A stretch of DNA of 6,987 nucleotides, taken from Lachnospiraceae bacterium (GTDB taxonomy: Bacteria > Bacillota_A > Clostridia > Lachnospirales > Lachnospiraceae). The notes under the pieces are model-generated. The model was not told the DNA's origin and did no database searches. It saw nothing but the letters and a program-made list of their open reading frames with translations. A program made the position numbers and the translations under genes. Positions within the stretch are counted from its first letter, which is position 1. Each line of letters starts with the position of its first letter. Shown here in pieces: positions 1 through 6,512 of this stretch. The stretch covers positions 1 to 6,987 of the forward strand of contig JAFXWR010000293.1 in assembly GCA_017542725.1 (NCBI GenBank). Direction: 5' to 3'.

Positions 1-1
1 A

Positions 2-439
2 TTATTATTTTTAATATCATGCAACTCAAATAAAGTTGAAAATAAGAAACTTATTTTGTATAATAATGACTTGGGCAATGAAATAGCAAGTTTTCCTATA
101 GGTGTCGATGACTACTTCTATGTAAAGTTCACTCATTCAGTAAATATGAGCCCAGTTATTGACTACTATAAGTTTGATAAAGACAACAAAATTTATGTAT
201 ATAAGACAGTATATTATAACTTCGGAGCTGGAGTAGAAACCGAGTTAGAAGGCAATGAAACTATGACTTATGGCGACGATGGCTCTATGATTATCGACAA
301 CATAAATAAAGAAATTGATCCACTAGTTTATTACTTAAGCAGTATCTATGACCACAAGCTCAGCATAAATGGTCAGGAAGAAATGAGCCTATGGGATATC
401 TGCGGTAAAAATGTATTAATTAAAATTAATATTCAATAA
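2..439 (+). CDS. DUF1850 lipoprotein of a TRAP-TAXI transporter operon (5' end outside window)
   Basis: Small extracytoplasmic protein of the DUF1850 family, found next to TAXI-type solute-binding proteins and fused TRAP permeases; its molecular role is not established. The frame is open to the left edge and reads LLFLISCNSNKVENK, the end of a lipoprotein signal peptide with lipobox LISC (cysteine codon 20-22). The true start therefore lies left of the window, and the in-frame TTG at 56 is not the start. The mature protein would be about 139 residues, lipid-anchored on the outer membrane face. The family hallmark is visible as FTHSVNMSPVIDYY (codons about 131-172), followed by a YNFGAGVETE segment near 214-243, matching the usual HSV-x-x-x-PV and GaG motifs. 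The stop is 13 bases before the permease start, so the two are cotranscribed. I infer an accessory role in substrate capture or assembly of the transporter; no enzyme motif is visible. Confidence 0.85.
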   Translation, partial: LLFLISCNSNKVENKKLILYNNDLGNEIASFPIGVDDYFYVKFTHSVNMSPVIDYYKFDKDNKIYVYKTVYYNFGAGVETELEGNETMTYGDDGSMIIDNINKEIDPLVYYLSSIYDHKLSINGQEEMSLWDICGKNVLIKINIQ

Positions 440-441
440 AT

Positions 442-446
442 CGGAG
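442..446 (+). promoter_or_regulatory. Ribosome-binding site of the TRAP permease
   Basis: CGGAG sits 6 bases before the ATG at 453, in the 13-base gap after the DUF1850 stop codon. It fixes the permease start at 453. Confidence 0.7.
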
Positions 447-452
447 TTTGTT

Positions 453-2402
453 ATGGAAAAAGAAAAAAGAAAATTATCAAGAGGCGAACAAATTGTTCAA
501 AATGAAAATTCAAAGACAAGGTCATTTATAGGAATACCCAATATCATAATGACTTGTATTTTAGTTTTCTTTTCACTGCTAAGTATCTATATAGTATTTT
601 TGTCGACTTTTGACACAAGAATCAATAGAGCTGCTTTTGTAGGTATGATAGTTTTTTGCATATATCTTCTATACCCTGTGAGCCAAAAACTTGAAAAGAA
701 AGTTAATCATATACCATTCTATGATATTATATTAGCTGTACTTTCACTTGCCTGCTATGGGTACTTTGTTTTTAATTGCAGATACATAATAGATGTCGGC
801 ATGAGACTCACTCCAATTATGATAGTTATAGGGACTGTAGGTGTTCTACTTACTTTAGAAGCCTGCCGCAGAGCAACTGGTATACCTATAGTAATCGTTG
901 CCTCTCTTTTTATAATTTACGGCTTGATGAATAATTCTCTTAAAAGAGTTGTCTATGATTTGTTTTATACAACTGAAGGTGTCATTGGTACTCCTATAAG
1001 AGCATGTACAGCTTTTATATCACTATTTGTAATCTTTGGAGCCTTTCTTGAGAGGACTGGAATCTCTGACTTCTTTATAAATCTTGCTAACTCAATTGCT
1101 GGACATACTGTTGGTGGTCCTGCAAAGGTGGCAGTTATATCAAGTGCACTTTGTGGTATGGTCTCAGGTTCATCTGTAGGAAATACTGTTACAACTGGTG
1201 CAATCACTATCCCACTTATGAAGAAAAATGGTTATAAGCCAGAATTTGCTGGTGCTGTAGAAGCAGCAGCGTCAACCGGCGGACAAATAATGCCACCTAT
1301 CATGGGTGCTGCAGCATTTTTAATGATAGAATATACCAATAAAGAATACTCTTTTATAGCACTTCGTGCCTGCCTCCCTGCTCTTCTATACTTTGCAGGA
1401 ATATTTATATCAGTGCATCTTGAAGCTAGAAAACTTGGCCTTAAAGGCATACCAAAATCTGACCTACCTAAGTTTAGAGATGTAATTAAGTCATGGTATC
1501 TTGTGCTTCCACTCGTTACACTAACTTACTTAATCATAAAATCCACTATGGCAAAAGCTGCACTCATAGCTATATTAGTTGCAATTGCTTTAAGTGTAGT
1601 TCGCGATATGTTCCTTGATTACAATGGTAAGGAAATAATAAATGAAAAGAAAAGAGAAAAATTACTTGTCATTACTCAGACAACGCCAACACTTATTATT
1701 AAGTCACTTGCTGCAGGTGCTAAGTCAGTAATATCTGTAGGTATTGCTTGTTCAGTCGCTGGTATAATCGCATGTATTATTACTACTACAGGAATTGGCA
1801 CAGAGCTTGTGTCTGCCATCGTAGGTCTATCTAAAGGAAATGTAATAATCGGTATGTTCCTCACGATGATAACTTGTATCATACTTGGTATGGGTGTTCC
1901 TACTACTGCCAACTATGTAATAATGGCTACAACTTGTGCACCTATATTAATCGGAATGAATATGAACGCATTCGCTGCACATATGTTTGTATTCTACTTT
2001 GGAATAGTTGCTGACATAACTCCTCCAGTTGCCTTAGCAGCATACGCAGGCTCTGCAATTGCAAATGCATCACCAATTAAGACTGCAATCAACGCTACAC
2101 TTCTTGCAATTGCCGCATTCATCGTTCCGTATATCTTTGGTCTCAATCCTGCTATGCTTTTTATTGATACTAATGCTATAGAAGTAGTTGTCATAATTAT
2201 AACTTCACTAGTTGGAATATTTGGAGTTTCAGCTGGTATAAGAGGATATGTATTTAGATCAATGAATATAATAGAGAGGATATTAATAATTATTAGTGGT
2301 CTTTTATTAATCTATCCTGGAATCGTAACAGATGTTATAGGACTTGTAGCTGTTGCCGCACTAGTAAGTATTCAGAGAAAAAAGAAAAAGATTCTTATCT
2401 AA
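453..2402 (+). CDS. TRAP transporter permease, fused 4TM/12TM (DctQ-DctM)
   Basis: Integral membrane subunit of a tripartite ATP-independent periplasmic (TRAP) transporter, in which the small DctQ and large DctM subunits are fused in one 649-residue chain, the usual size for the TAXI-associated class. It imports a substrate, usually a carboxylate, using an ion gradient and a solute-binding protein. Residues 1-25 are charged and cytoplasmic; about 26-136 hold four hydrophobic segments (DctQ-like). The DctM part follows, with conserved GSSVGN (239-244), GGQIMPPIMGAAAF (276-289), GMGVPTTANY (479-488) and DITPPVALAAYAGSAIA (521-537). The first and third of these belong to the two ion-binding hairpin regions of the family. 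A lysine-rich tail ends the protein after a final hydrophobic stretch (606-640). Start chosen by the RBS at 442-446. It lies directly downstream of the DUF1850 lipoprotein and upstream of a strong hairpin terminator, so it is the last gene of its operon. The substrate cannot be told from sequence. Confidence 0.96.
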   Translation: MEKEKRKLSRGEQIVQNENSKTRSFIGIPNIIMTCILVFFSLLSIYIVFLSTFDTRINRAAFVGMIVFCIYLLYPVSQKLEKKVNHIPFYDIILAVLSLACYGYFVFNCRYIIDVGMRLTPIMIVIGTVGVLLTLEACRRATGIPIVIVASLFIIYGLMNNSLKRVVYDLFYTTEGVIGTPIRACTAFISLFVIFGAFLERTGISDFFINLANSIAGHTVGGPAKVAVISSALCGMVSGSSVGNTVTTGAITIPLMKKNGYKPEFAGAVEAAASTGGQIMPPIMGAAAFLMIEYTNKEYSFIALRACLPALLYFAGIFISVHLEARKLGLKGIPKSDLPKFRDVIKSWYLVLPLVTLTYLIIKSTMAKAALIAILVAIALSVVRDMFLDYNGKEIINEKKREKLLVITQTTPTLIIKSLAAGAKSVISVGIACSVAGIIACIITTTGIGTELVSAIVGLSKGNVIIGMFLTMITCIILGMGVPTTANYVIMATTCAPILIGMNMNAFAAHMFVFYFGIVADITPPVALAAYAGSAIANASPIKTAINATLLAIAAFIVPYIFGLNPAMLFIDTNAIEVVVIIITSLVGIFGVSAGIRGYVFRSMNIIERILIIISGLLLIYPGIVTDVIGLVAVAALVSIQRKKKKILI

Positions 2403-2415
2403 TAAATCATTAAAT

Positions 2416-2445
2416 AAAAAAATGCACTTCATAGTGCATTTTTTT
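2416..2445. terminator. Bidirectional intrinsic terminator between the TRAP operon and rpmB
   Basis: A perfect 8-bp stem AATGCACT / AGTGCATT (2421-2428 with 2433-2440) closes a 4-base loop TCAT. It is extended by five A residues on the left pairing with five T residues on the right. Read on plus it ends in a T run just after the permease; read on minus the A run becomes a U tract just after rpmB. It overlaps the first two bases of the rpmB stop codon (2444-2446). Convergent genes sharing one compact terminator fits both operons ending here. Confidence 0.9.
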
Positions 2446-2629
2446 ATGCTCTTTCAACTTTACCTGAGCGAAGGCATCTAGTACATACATAGCATTTCTT
2501 ATTCCCTTCTTCAGTCTTTATAGTTACGTGTTTAAGATTAGCTTTGAATGTTCTATTTGATTTTCTGTGAGAGTGACTAACGGCATTGCCAAACTTCACT
2601 CCCTTTTCACAAACCGCACACTTTGCCAT
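2444..2629 (-). CDS. rpmB: 50S ribosomal protein L28, zinc-binding (C+) form
   Basis: Ribosomal protein bL28, a small basic protein of the large subunit. The 61-residue length is the family norm in Bacillota. It starts MAKCAVCEKGVKFGN, continues with a basic SHSHRKSNRTFKANLKHV core (18-35), and has CYVC near the end (46-49). Cysteines 4, 7, 46 and 49 form two CxxC pairs that in the family bind a structural zinc ion; Cys52 is extra. The start at 2629 is set by an excellent AGGAGGTG site at 2634-2641. An in-frame extension to 2674 lacks family similarity and runs through that site. It has its own strong promoter (2678-2706) and ends at the shared terminator. It is single-gene in this context, with ytfJ upstream on the same strand, so some read-through from ytfJ is possible. 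Confidence 0.97.
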   Translation of the reverse strand: MAKCAVCEKGVKFGNAVSHSHRKSNRTFKANLKHVTIKTEEGNKKCYVCTRCLRSGKVERA

Positions 2630-2633
2630 ACGG

Positions 2634-2641
2634 CACCTCCT
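2634..2641 (-). promoter_or_regulatory. Strong ribosome-binding site of rpmB
   Basis: On the minus strand AGGAGGTG, a full match to the anti-Shine-Dalgarno end of 16S rRNA, lies 4 bases before the ATG at 2629. It excludes the longer upstream frame and suggests high expression. Confidence 0.85.
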
Positions 2642-2677
2642 ATATATTATGAAAATATAAACTTTTGTGAGCAATTT

Positions 2678-2706
2678 ATTATATCATATTGATGTATATA
2701 ATGCAA
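2678..2706 (-). promoter_or_regulatory. Sigma-A type promoter of rpmB, extended -10
   Basis: On the minus strand the -35 box TTGCAT (2706-2701) and the -10 box TATAAT (2683-2678) are separated by exactly 17 bases. The -10 is preceded by TGA, giving TGATATAAT, an extended -10. Five of six -35 positions match if TTGCAT is read against TTGACA with C and T shifted, four of six strictly. Transcription would start near 2671, leaving a leader of about 40 bases before the rpmB ATG. The leader shows no obvious structured regulator. Confidence 0.75.
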
Positions 2707-2736
2707 GGAAATTATAAGTATCTCGTTTTACAGTAT

Positions 2737-3117
2737 CTAGTCATCATAACTATCTTTAATCTCCTCTATAGCCTCATTAACTTCTGGGTCGTGTGCCCCT
2801 CTTTTAGTTAATTTATCAACCATATCAGGGATAATATCAAGCGCCTTTGAAATTGGGTCTTGGTCACTTATGCTTATGAGCTTAGTAAAACCATTTTGTA
2901 TGATAAGGCAGGCAACAGGTTTAACCTTACATCCCATACCGCCGGCATCTTTTTCGGAACTAAAATCACCGAAACCTGCTCCAACGCTAGTTTCTAAAAA
3001 TGGAATTATAGTTGTTTCTCCTACAGTATATGGCTCTCCTACTACTTGCTGAGTGTTTGCCACCGCAGCAACGCCATCAAATACTGCTTTGATATTTTCC
3101 ATAATCTTATTTTCCAT
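2737..3117 (-). CDS. ytfJ: YtfJ family protein (GerW-type, sporulation-associated)
   Basis: Member of the Spore_YtfJ family (GerW in some sporulating bacteria). In Bacillus it is a small forespore-associated protein needed for normal germination; homologues also occur in non-sporulating anaerobes, so function here is not certain. The 126 residues show the family plan: an amphipathic N-terminus (1-20) starting MENKIMENIKAVFDG, a VVGEPYTVGETTIIPF strand region (25-40), a glycine-rich stretch (46-64) around VGAGFGDF and AGGMGCKVKP, then VACLII, and an acidic C-terminal tail. The glycine run is shorter than in many homologues. Start at 3117 rests on GGAGG at 3124-3128, 6 bases upstream; Met6 is a less likely alternative. 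It follows ytfI by 61 bases and may have its own promoter. I see no hairpin terminator between its stop and the rpmB promoter. Confidence 0.9.
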   Translation of the reverse strand: MENKIMENIKAVFDGVAAVANTQQVVGEPYTVGETTIIPFLETSVGAGFGDFSSEKDAGGMGCKVKPVACLIIQNGFTKLISISDQDPISKALDIIPDMVDKLTKRGAHDPEVNEAIEEIKDSYDD

Positions 3118-3123
3118 GGTATT

Positions 3124-3128
3124 CCTCC
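3124..3128 (-). promoter_or_regulatory. Ribosome-binding site of ytfJ
   Basis: GGAGG on the minus strand, 6 bases before the ATG at 3117. The 14-base block GGAGGAATACCATG is identical at the rpoZ start (6510-6523). Confidence 0.75.
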
Positions 3129-3138
3129 ATTTGAGAAT

Positions 3139-3167
3139 ATTATAAAATATAAGTTAATATTTTACAA
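3139..3167 (-). promoter_or_regulatory. Possible promoter of ytfJ
   Basis: Minus-strand -35-like TTGTAA (3167-3162) and a perfect -10 TATAAT (3144-3139) with a 17-base spacer lie in the 61-base gap between ytfI and ytfJ. The start would be near 3132, just ahead of the ribosome-binding site, giving a very short leader. The region is extremely AT-rich, so a chance match is a real possibility. Confidence 0.4.
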
Positions 3168-3178
3168 CAAATATTTTA

Positions 3179-3970
3179 TTATTTCTTTTTAAATATAAAA
3201 CTTCTGACCTTTTTATCAAATAACAAGCTAAGAATTGGTCCAAATAATGTGATAAGTACTGGTCTACCCATAAAAGTAATTTTATAAATATTTTCATCTT
3301 GATTATCAAACCTAAGTCTAATGTCATCACCCAAAAATGAATATAAAGGCGCAGCAAAAGCCATAATCATTCCCTTTTGATATGCGTCAGATCCGTCATA
3401 ACTTATATCAATTTTACACTTAGTTGGTTTTATTTTTTCAAGTACGCTTATACCTTCAGCCACAAATCTTTTAATCACATATATAAAATCTGTAGGAATC
3501 AAACTTTTAAACTTATCTATGGCCTTGTCAAAACTATCTATCTTATTCTTCTTCTCATCATATGAAAGCTTCTCATCTTTTACACTTATATGCTTCTTTT
3601 CATAATTTTTTGCACTTGAGAATAGTTTCTTCACTTCCTTTTTCCCACTTGCAACCTCTTTCTCTATATCTTTATTTTTTATAAAACCTGTATCAGATAT
3701 ACTTTTCCTCTTATCTTTTTCTTTTTTGACACTCGTGTCAACAAACTTCTTGTTAAACAAAGTGACAAGCAATCTGAATTTTGGCTCAAAACTTAATTCT
3801 GCCTTAAACTTAATAATTAAGTATCTAAAGTCAACTATATAACATTTATCATTCTTATCAGTTAGCTCAATCTTATACTCAAATGGAATTATAAGCAACA
3901 AAAACAATATCATTATAACAATCAACAAAATAACAAGAATTATAAATAATATTGTCTTCAAAATCATCAT
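3179..3970 (-). CDS. ytfI: DUF2953 membrane protein, YtfI-like
   Basis: Uncharacterised protein of the DUF2953 family; the Bacillus member ytfI likewise neighbours ytfJ. The 263-residue chain begins with one long hydrophobic segment (about 5-31), then a basic region (32-75) with FRYLIIKFKAEL, a lysine-, serine- and glutamate-rich low-complexity linker (about 76-155), and a conserved C-terminal part. That part includes IKPTKCKIDISYDGSDAYQK (180-199), APLYSFLGDDIRLRFD and GRPVLITLFGPILSLLFDKK, ending in a basic FKKK. I infer a membrane-anchored protein; topology of the soluble part is not certain. The ATG at 3970 overlaps the pncC TGA in an ATGA junction; a second ATG directly follows (3967). 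The ribosome-binding site is weak (AGGG about 10 bases upstream), consistent with coupled translation. The gene symbol is by family and neighbour; function is unknown. Confidence 0.85.
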   Translation of the reverse strand: MMILKTILFIILVILLIVIMILFLLLIIPFEYKIELTDKNDKCYIVDFRYLIIKFKAELSFEPKFRLLVTLFNKKFVDTSVKKEKDKRKSISDTGFIKNKDIEKEVASGKKEVKKLFSSAKNYEKKHISVKDEKLSYDEKKNKIDSFDKAIDKFKSLIPTDFIYVIKRFVAEGISVLEKIKPTKCKIDISYDGSDAYQKGMIMAFAAPLYSFLGDDIRLRFDNQDENIYKITFMGRPVLITLFGPILSLLFDKKVRSFIFKKK

Positions 3971-4425
3971 TTGATTATAGACCCTATATTTTCAAAAATA
4001 AATTCTGCAGTTTTATTTCTTACATCTTCACGAGTTCCTTTTATATTTAACTCATGAACTTTCACTTCGTCAAGATAATTTATGCCAACATATACTCTGC
4101 CAACTGGCTTATCATCACAGACTGTAGGTCCTGCATTGCCAGTTGTAGATATACATATATCTCTTCCAGTAGTCATTTTAAGCTTTACGGCCATATCTTT
4201 TGCCACTTCTTTAGAAACTACTCCGTACTTATCTATAAGTCCAGCATCAACACCAAGTATTGACACTTTTGAGTCATTTGAATACACTACAAAACTTTCC
4301 TTCAATATCTTCGAGCTGCCTTCTACATCTGTAATCATTTTCGCTATAAGTCCGCCAGTAATTGACTCTGCGGTTGATACAGTCAGTTCTCTTTCTATCA
4401 TCTTTTTTACAACTTCAGTATACAT
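3967..4425 (-). CDS. pncC: CinA C-terminal domain protein, nicotinamide-nucleotide amidohydrolase (PncC)
   Basis: Stand-alone CinA C-terminal domain. Characterised members hydrolyse nicotinamide mononucleotide to nicotinic acid mononucleotide and ammonia in the pyridine nucleotide cycle, in the cytoplasm. At 152 residues it matches the isolated domain, and the N-terminal MoaB-like half of full CinA (about 410 residues in total) is absent. Visible motifs are TAESITGG (18-25, carrying the conserved serine 21), GSS (about 36-38), VVYSNDSKVSILGV (46-59), YGVVSKEVAKDMA (67-79) and ISTTGNAGP (92-100), where most homologues have TTGIAGP. PVGRVYVGI follows. The ATG shares its first base with the last base of the pgsA stop (TAATG). 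The nearest Shine-Dalgarno, AAGGAAGT at 4438-4445, is 12 bases away, so translation is probably coupled to pgsA. In many Bacillota recA follows; here DUF2953 does. Confidence 0.93.
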   Translation of the reverse strand: MYTEVVKKMIERELTVSTAESITGGLIAKMITDVEGSSKILKESFVVYSNDSKVSILGVDAGLIDKYGVVSKEVAKDMAVKLKMTTGRDICISTTGNAGPTVCDDKPVGRVYVGINYLDEVKVHELNIKGTREDVRNKTAEFIFENIGSIIK

Positions 4426-4991
4426 TAGTCCAAAAATACTTCCTTACTTTTTATAATATAATCTATAAGTGAGATGATAACAAATACAGTAGATAGATAA
4501 AATAATCCATATGTTATGTAATATGCAAGATTATTAATTTTATAAAAGTGAAAAAGAATTAAGACAAGCGAAACCATCTGTGTAGAAGTTTTAAGTTTTC
4601 CCCAGATAGATGCAGCAATAACAATTCCTTTCTCAAGTGCTATAAGTCTAATAGATGATATAGTAAGTTCTCTAAGTACAACTATAAGCGTGCAGAGATA
4701 ATTAACTTCCTTGCTTTCTGTCAAAAGCATCATAGCAGTTATCACGAGCATCTTATCTGCAAGTGGATCCATTAGTTTGCCAAAGTTTGTTATAAGATGT
4801 CTCTCTCTCGCAATTTTGCCATCAAAGTAATCTGTAATAGATGCTGCTACAAAGATAGCTGCCGCCATTGCGCGATAAATATTTATTCCATTATGTGAAG
4901 CGTCCTTATTCAAAGTACCAAGTACAAAAGATATAATGAATATAGGTATTGCTATTACTCTTGACAATGTGAGCTTATTTGGCAAATTCAT
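4425..4991 (-). CDS. pgsA: CDP-diacylglycerol--glycerol-3-phosphate 3-phosphatidyltransferase
   Basis: Integral membrane enzyme that joins CDP-diacylglycerol and glycerol 3-phosphate to give phosphatidylglycerol phosphate and CMP, the committed step to phosphatidylglycerol and cardiolipin. The 188-residue length is typical. The N-terminus MNLPNKLTLSRVIAIPIFII is the usual start for PgsA. The complete CDP-alcohol phosphotransferase signature is present: D54-x2-D57-G58-x2-A61-R62-x8-G71-x3-D75-x3-D79, the four aspartates binding the catalytic metals. Hydrophobic segments follow at about 80-95, 99-118 and 135-180. The start at 4991 overlaps the rimO stop by one base (TAATG) and has AAGGAGA at 5001-5007, 9 bases upstream. 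The rimO-pgsA-cinA order is common in Bacillota and supports the call. Confidence 0.97.
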   Translation of the reverse strand: MNLPNKLTLSRVIAIPIFIISFVLGTLNKDASHNGINIYRAMAAAIFVAASITDYFDGKIARERHLITNFGKLMDPLADKMLVITAMMLLTESKEVNYLCTLIVVLRELTISSIRLIALEKGIVIAASIWGKLKTSTQMVSLVLILFHFYKINNLAYYITYGLFYLSTVFVIISLIDYIIKSKEVFLD

Positions 4992-6277
4992 TAAACTAAC
5001 TCTCCTTCTAAATCATATGCATTAACTTTTTTTATTTCTACATTTACAAAACTTCCAGATATCAATTCTTCTTTAGTCTTTACTAGCACTTTATCATCTA
5101 TGTCTCTCGCATTAAAATAAGGTCTTACAAGATAAGTGTTTTTAGGTTCTGCAACCTTTCCTTCAACTATAGAACTATATACATATCCTATCTTATCTTC
5201 ATTTAATTCTTTTACCATACCTTTTTGTACATCCAAAAGCTTTTTCCTACGAAGTGTCTTAATCTTCTCTGGAACTTGATTTGGTAAATCATATGACTTT
5301 GATAGTTTTTCTCTGCTATAAGTAAATACACCAAGCTTATCAAATCTCATGTCTTTTACAAAATAAAGCAATTCATTGAAATTAGATTCAGTTTCTCCAG
5401 GAAATCCAACTATTAGAGTCGTCCTTATGCAAATATTTGGAATTTCAAGTCTCAATTTATTTATTAGCTTTATTAGTTCTGCCTTTGTAGTTTTTCTATT
5501 CATAAGTTTAAGTATCTTATCACTTGAATGCTGTATAGGCATATCAATATATGGCAAAACTTTTTTATTATTCTTTAATAATGAAATCACAGAATCATCA
5601 ATTTCTTCAGGATAACAGTATAAAAGTCTAATCCACTCAATACCATCTACCTTTGAAATCTCATTAATCAATGTGACTATTGGTTTTTCTTTATCTAAAT
5701 TAAAATCTTTGCTATCTTTTATATCCATACCATAGGCAAGTACATCTTGACCTACAATATTAAGTTCCTTTACACCATTTTTAGCAAGTTTCTTTGTCTC
5801 TTTTACAAGATTCTCAATGGTATTACTCTTAAATCTACCTCTAAGGTATGGTATGATACAATAAGAACAAAACTTATCACAGCCATCACAAATCTTTAAA
5901 TAAGAAGAAAATGATAGGATGTCTGTCACCCTATCATTTTCACAATTTAAATCTTCAAGATATTTCGAAAGATTTAAAGATACATCTACATCTTTAAAAA
6001 GCTTATCATACTCGCCTGTTTTGTTATTTTCTGCAACAAGACAGCCTAGCACGAGTATTTTCTTTAAGATACCTTTCTTCTTCAAAGATACAAGATACTT
6101 TATATAATTGATACTTTCAGTTTTTGCATCTTTTATAAATGCACAAGTATTTATAATAGCGATATCTGCATCTTCAGGTCTTACTGCAATATCAAATTTA
6201 TATTTATCAATAAAAAATTTGAAAATCTTTTCAGAATCAACAGTATTCTTGTCACAACCTAAGTTATGAAACAGCAT
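4991..6277 (-). CDS. rimO: Ribosomal protein S12 methylthiotransferase RimO
   Basis: Radical-SAM enzyme that adds a methylthio group to the conserved aspartate of ribosomal protein S12. The 428 residues carry all three domains. The N-terminal UPF0004 domain has cysteines 8 (LGCDKNTVDSE), 45 (NTCAFI) and 79 (LGC) for the auxiliary Fe-S cluster. The radical-SAM core has C133-x3-C137-x2-C140 in DGCDKFCSYCIIPYLRG. A C-terminal TRAM domain (about 365-428) presents the substrate. LGCDKNTVDSE and NTCAFIKDAKTESI are specific to RimO rather than the tRNA enzymes MiaB or MtaB. The N-terminus is a few residues shorter than usual and no clear Shine-Dalgarno precedes the ATG at 6277; the stop of rpoZ is only 10 bases upstream, so re-initiation is likely. 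It shares one base with pgsA. Confidence 0.96.
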   Translation of the reverse strand: MLFHNLGCDKNTVDSEKIFKFFIDKYKFDIAVRPEDADIAIINTCAFIKDAKTESINYIKYLVSLKKKGILKKILVLGCLVAENNKTGEYDKLFKDVDVSLNLSKYLEDLNCENDRVTDILSFSSYLKICDGCDKFCSYCIIPYLRGRFKSNTIENLVKETKKLAKNGVKELNIVGQDVLAYGMDIKDSKDFNLDKEKPIVTLINEISKVDGIEWIRLLYCYPEEIDDSVISLLKNNKKVLPYIDMPIQHSSDKILKLMNRKTTKAELIKLINKLRLEIPNICIRTTLIVGFPGETESNFNELLYFVKDMRFDKLGVFTYSREKLSKSYDLPNQVPEKIKTLRRKKLLDVQKGMVKELNEDKIGYVYSSIVEGKVAEPKNTYLVRPYFNARDIDDKVLVKTKEELISGSFVNVEIKKVNAYDLEGELV

Positions 6278-6287
6278 TTCATAATAA

Positions 6288-6512
6288 TTAATCTTCCGGC
6301 TCTATCTTTACTTCTTTATTTTTGATTTCATCTATAGCAATAGTCAAAGGGTTAGCACCTTCTTCTATTCTTGCGTCCTTCTCGTCAACCAATTGTCTTG
6401 CTCTTTTTGCTGCAGCAATTATGACAGTATATTTGCTCTTGATTTTCTCATTTTCATTCAAAATACTCTCATTTGCTATGTTAATCAATTCTTGTCCTGA
6501 TGGCTCAAACAT
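6288..6512 (-). CDS. rpoZ: DNA-directed RNA polymerase omega subunit
   Basis: Omega subunit, which helps assemble and stabilise RNA polymerase by holding the beta-prime chain. The 74 residues begin MFEPSGQELINIANES, close to the usual MxxPS start, and contain the family core KYTVIIAAAKRARQLVDEK (about 27-45), followed by NPLTIAIDEIKNKEV (54-68) and a short acidic tail. The start at 6512 has GGAGG 6 bases upstream (6519-6523) and overlaps the end of gmk by 8 bases. gmk-rpoZ is a highly conserved pair in Bacillota. Here rimO follows directly, rather than coaBC and priA as in many clostridia. Confidence 0.95.
   Translation of the reverse strand: MFEPSGQELINIANESILNENEKIKSKYTVIIAAAKRARQLVDEKDARIEEGANPLTIAIDEIKNKEVKIEPED

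Noticed and set aside
56..58. TTG as the start of the first plus-strand gene
   Set aside because: The frame continues upstream without a stop and encodes a lipobox; the TTG has no ribosome-binding site and lies inside the mature protein.
965..2194. Several open frames of 66-80 codons on the minus strand inside the TRAP permease
   Set aside because: They lie antisense to a clear membrane protein, have no ribosome-binding sites and no family resemblance; they are mirror images of its codon bias.
2265..2390. FxsA-like PGIVTDVIG segment at the end of the TRAP permease as a separate fused domain
   Set aside because: A short hydrophobic C-terminal segment of this kind occurs in fused TRAP permeases, and one motif is not enough to claim a fusion.
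2630..2674. 15-residue N-terminal extension of L28
   Set aside because: It would run through the excellent AGGAGGTG site, and L28 proteins begin at MAKC or similar.
2717..2738. Direct repeat AGTATCT (2717-2723 and 2732-2738)
   Set aside because: Seven bases in AT-rich DNA, partly inside the end of ytfJ; it is not inverted, so it is neither a terminator nor a clear operator.
3154..3565. Open frames overlapping ytfI in other frames
   Set aside because: They read through conserved DUF2953 coding sequence and lack start signals.
4054..4456. Two plus-strand open frames opposite pncC
   Set aside because: They are antisense to a well-supported gene, and the predicted proteins show only composition-driven features.
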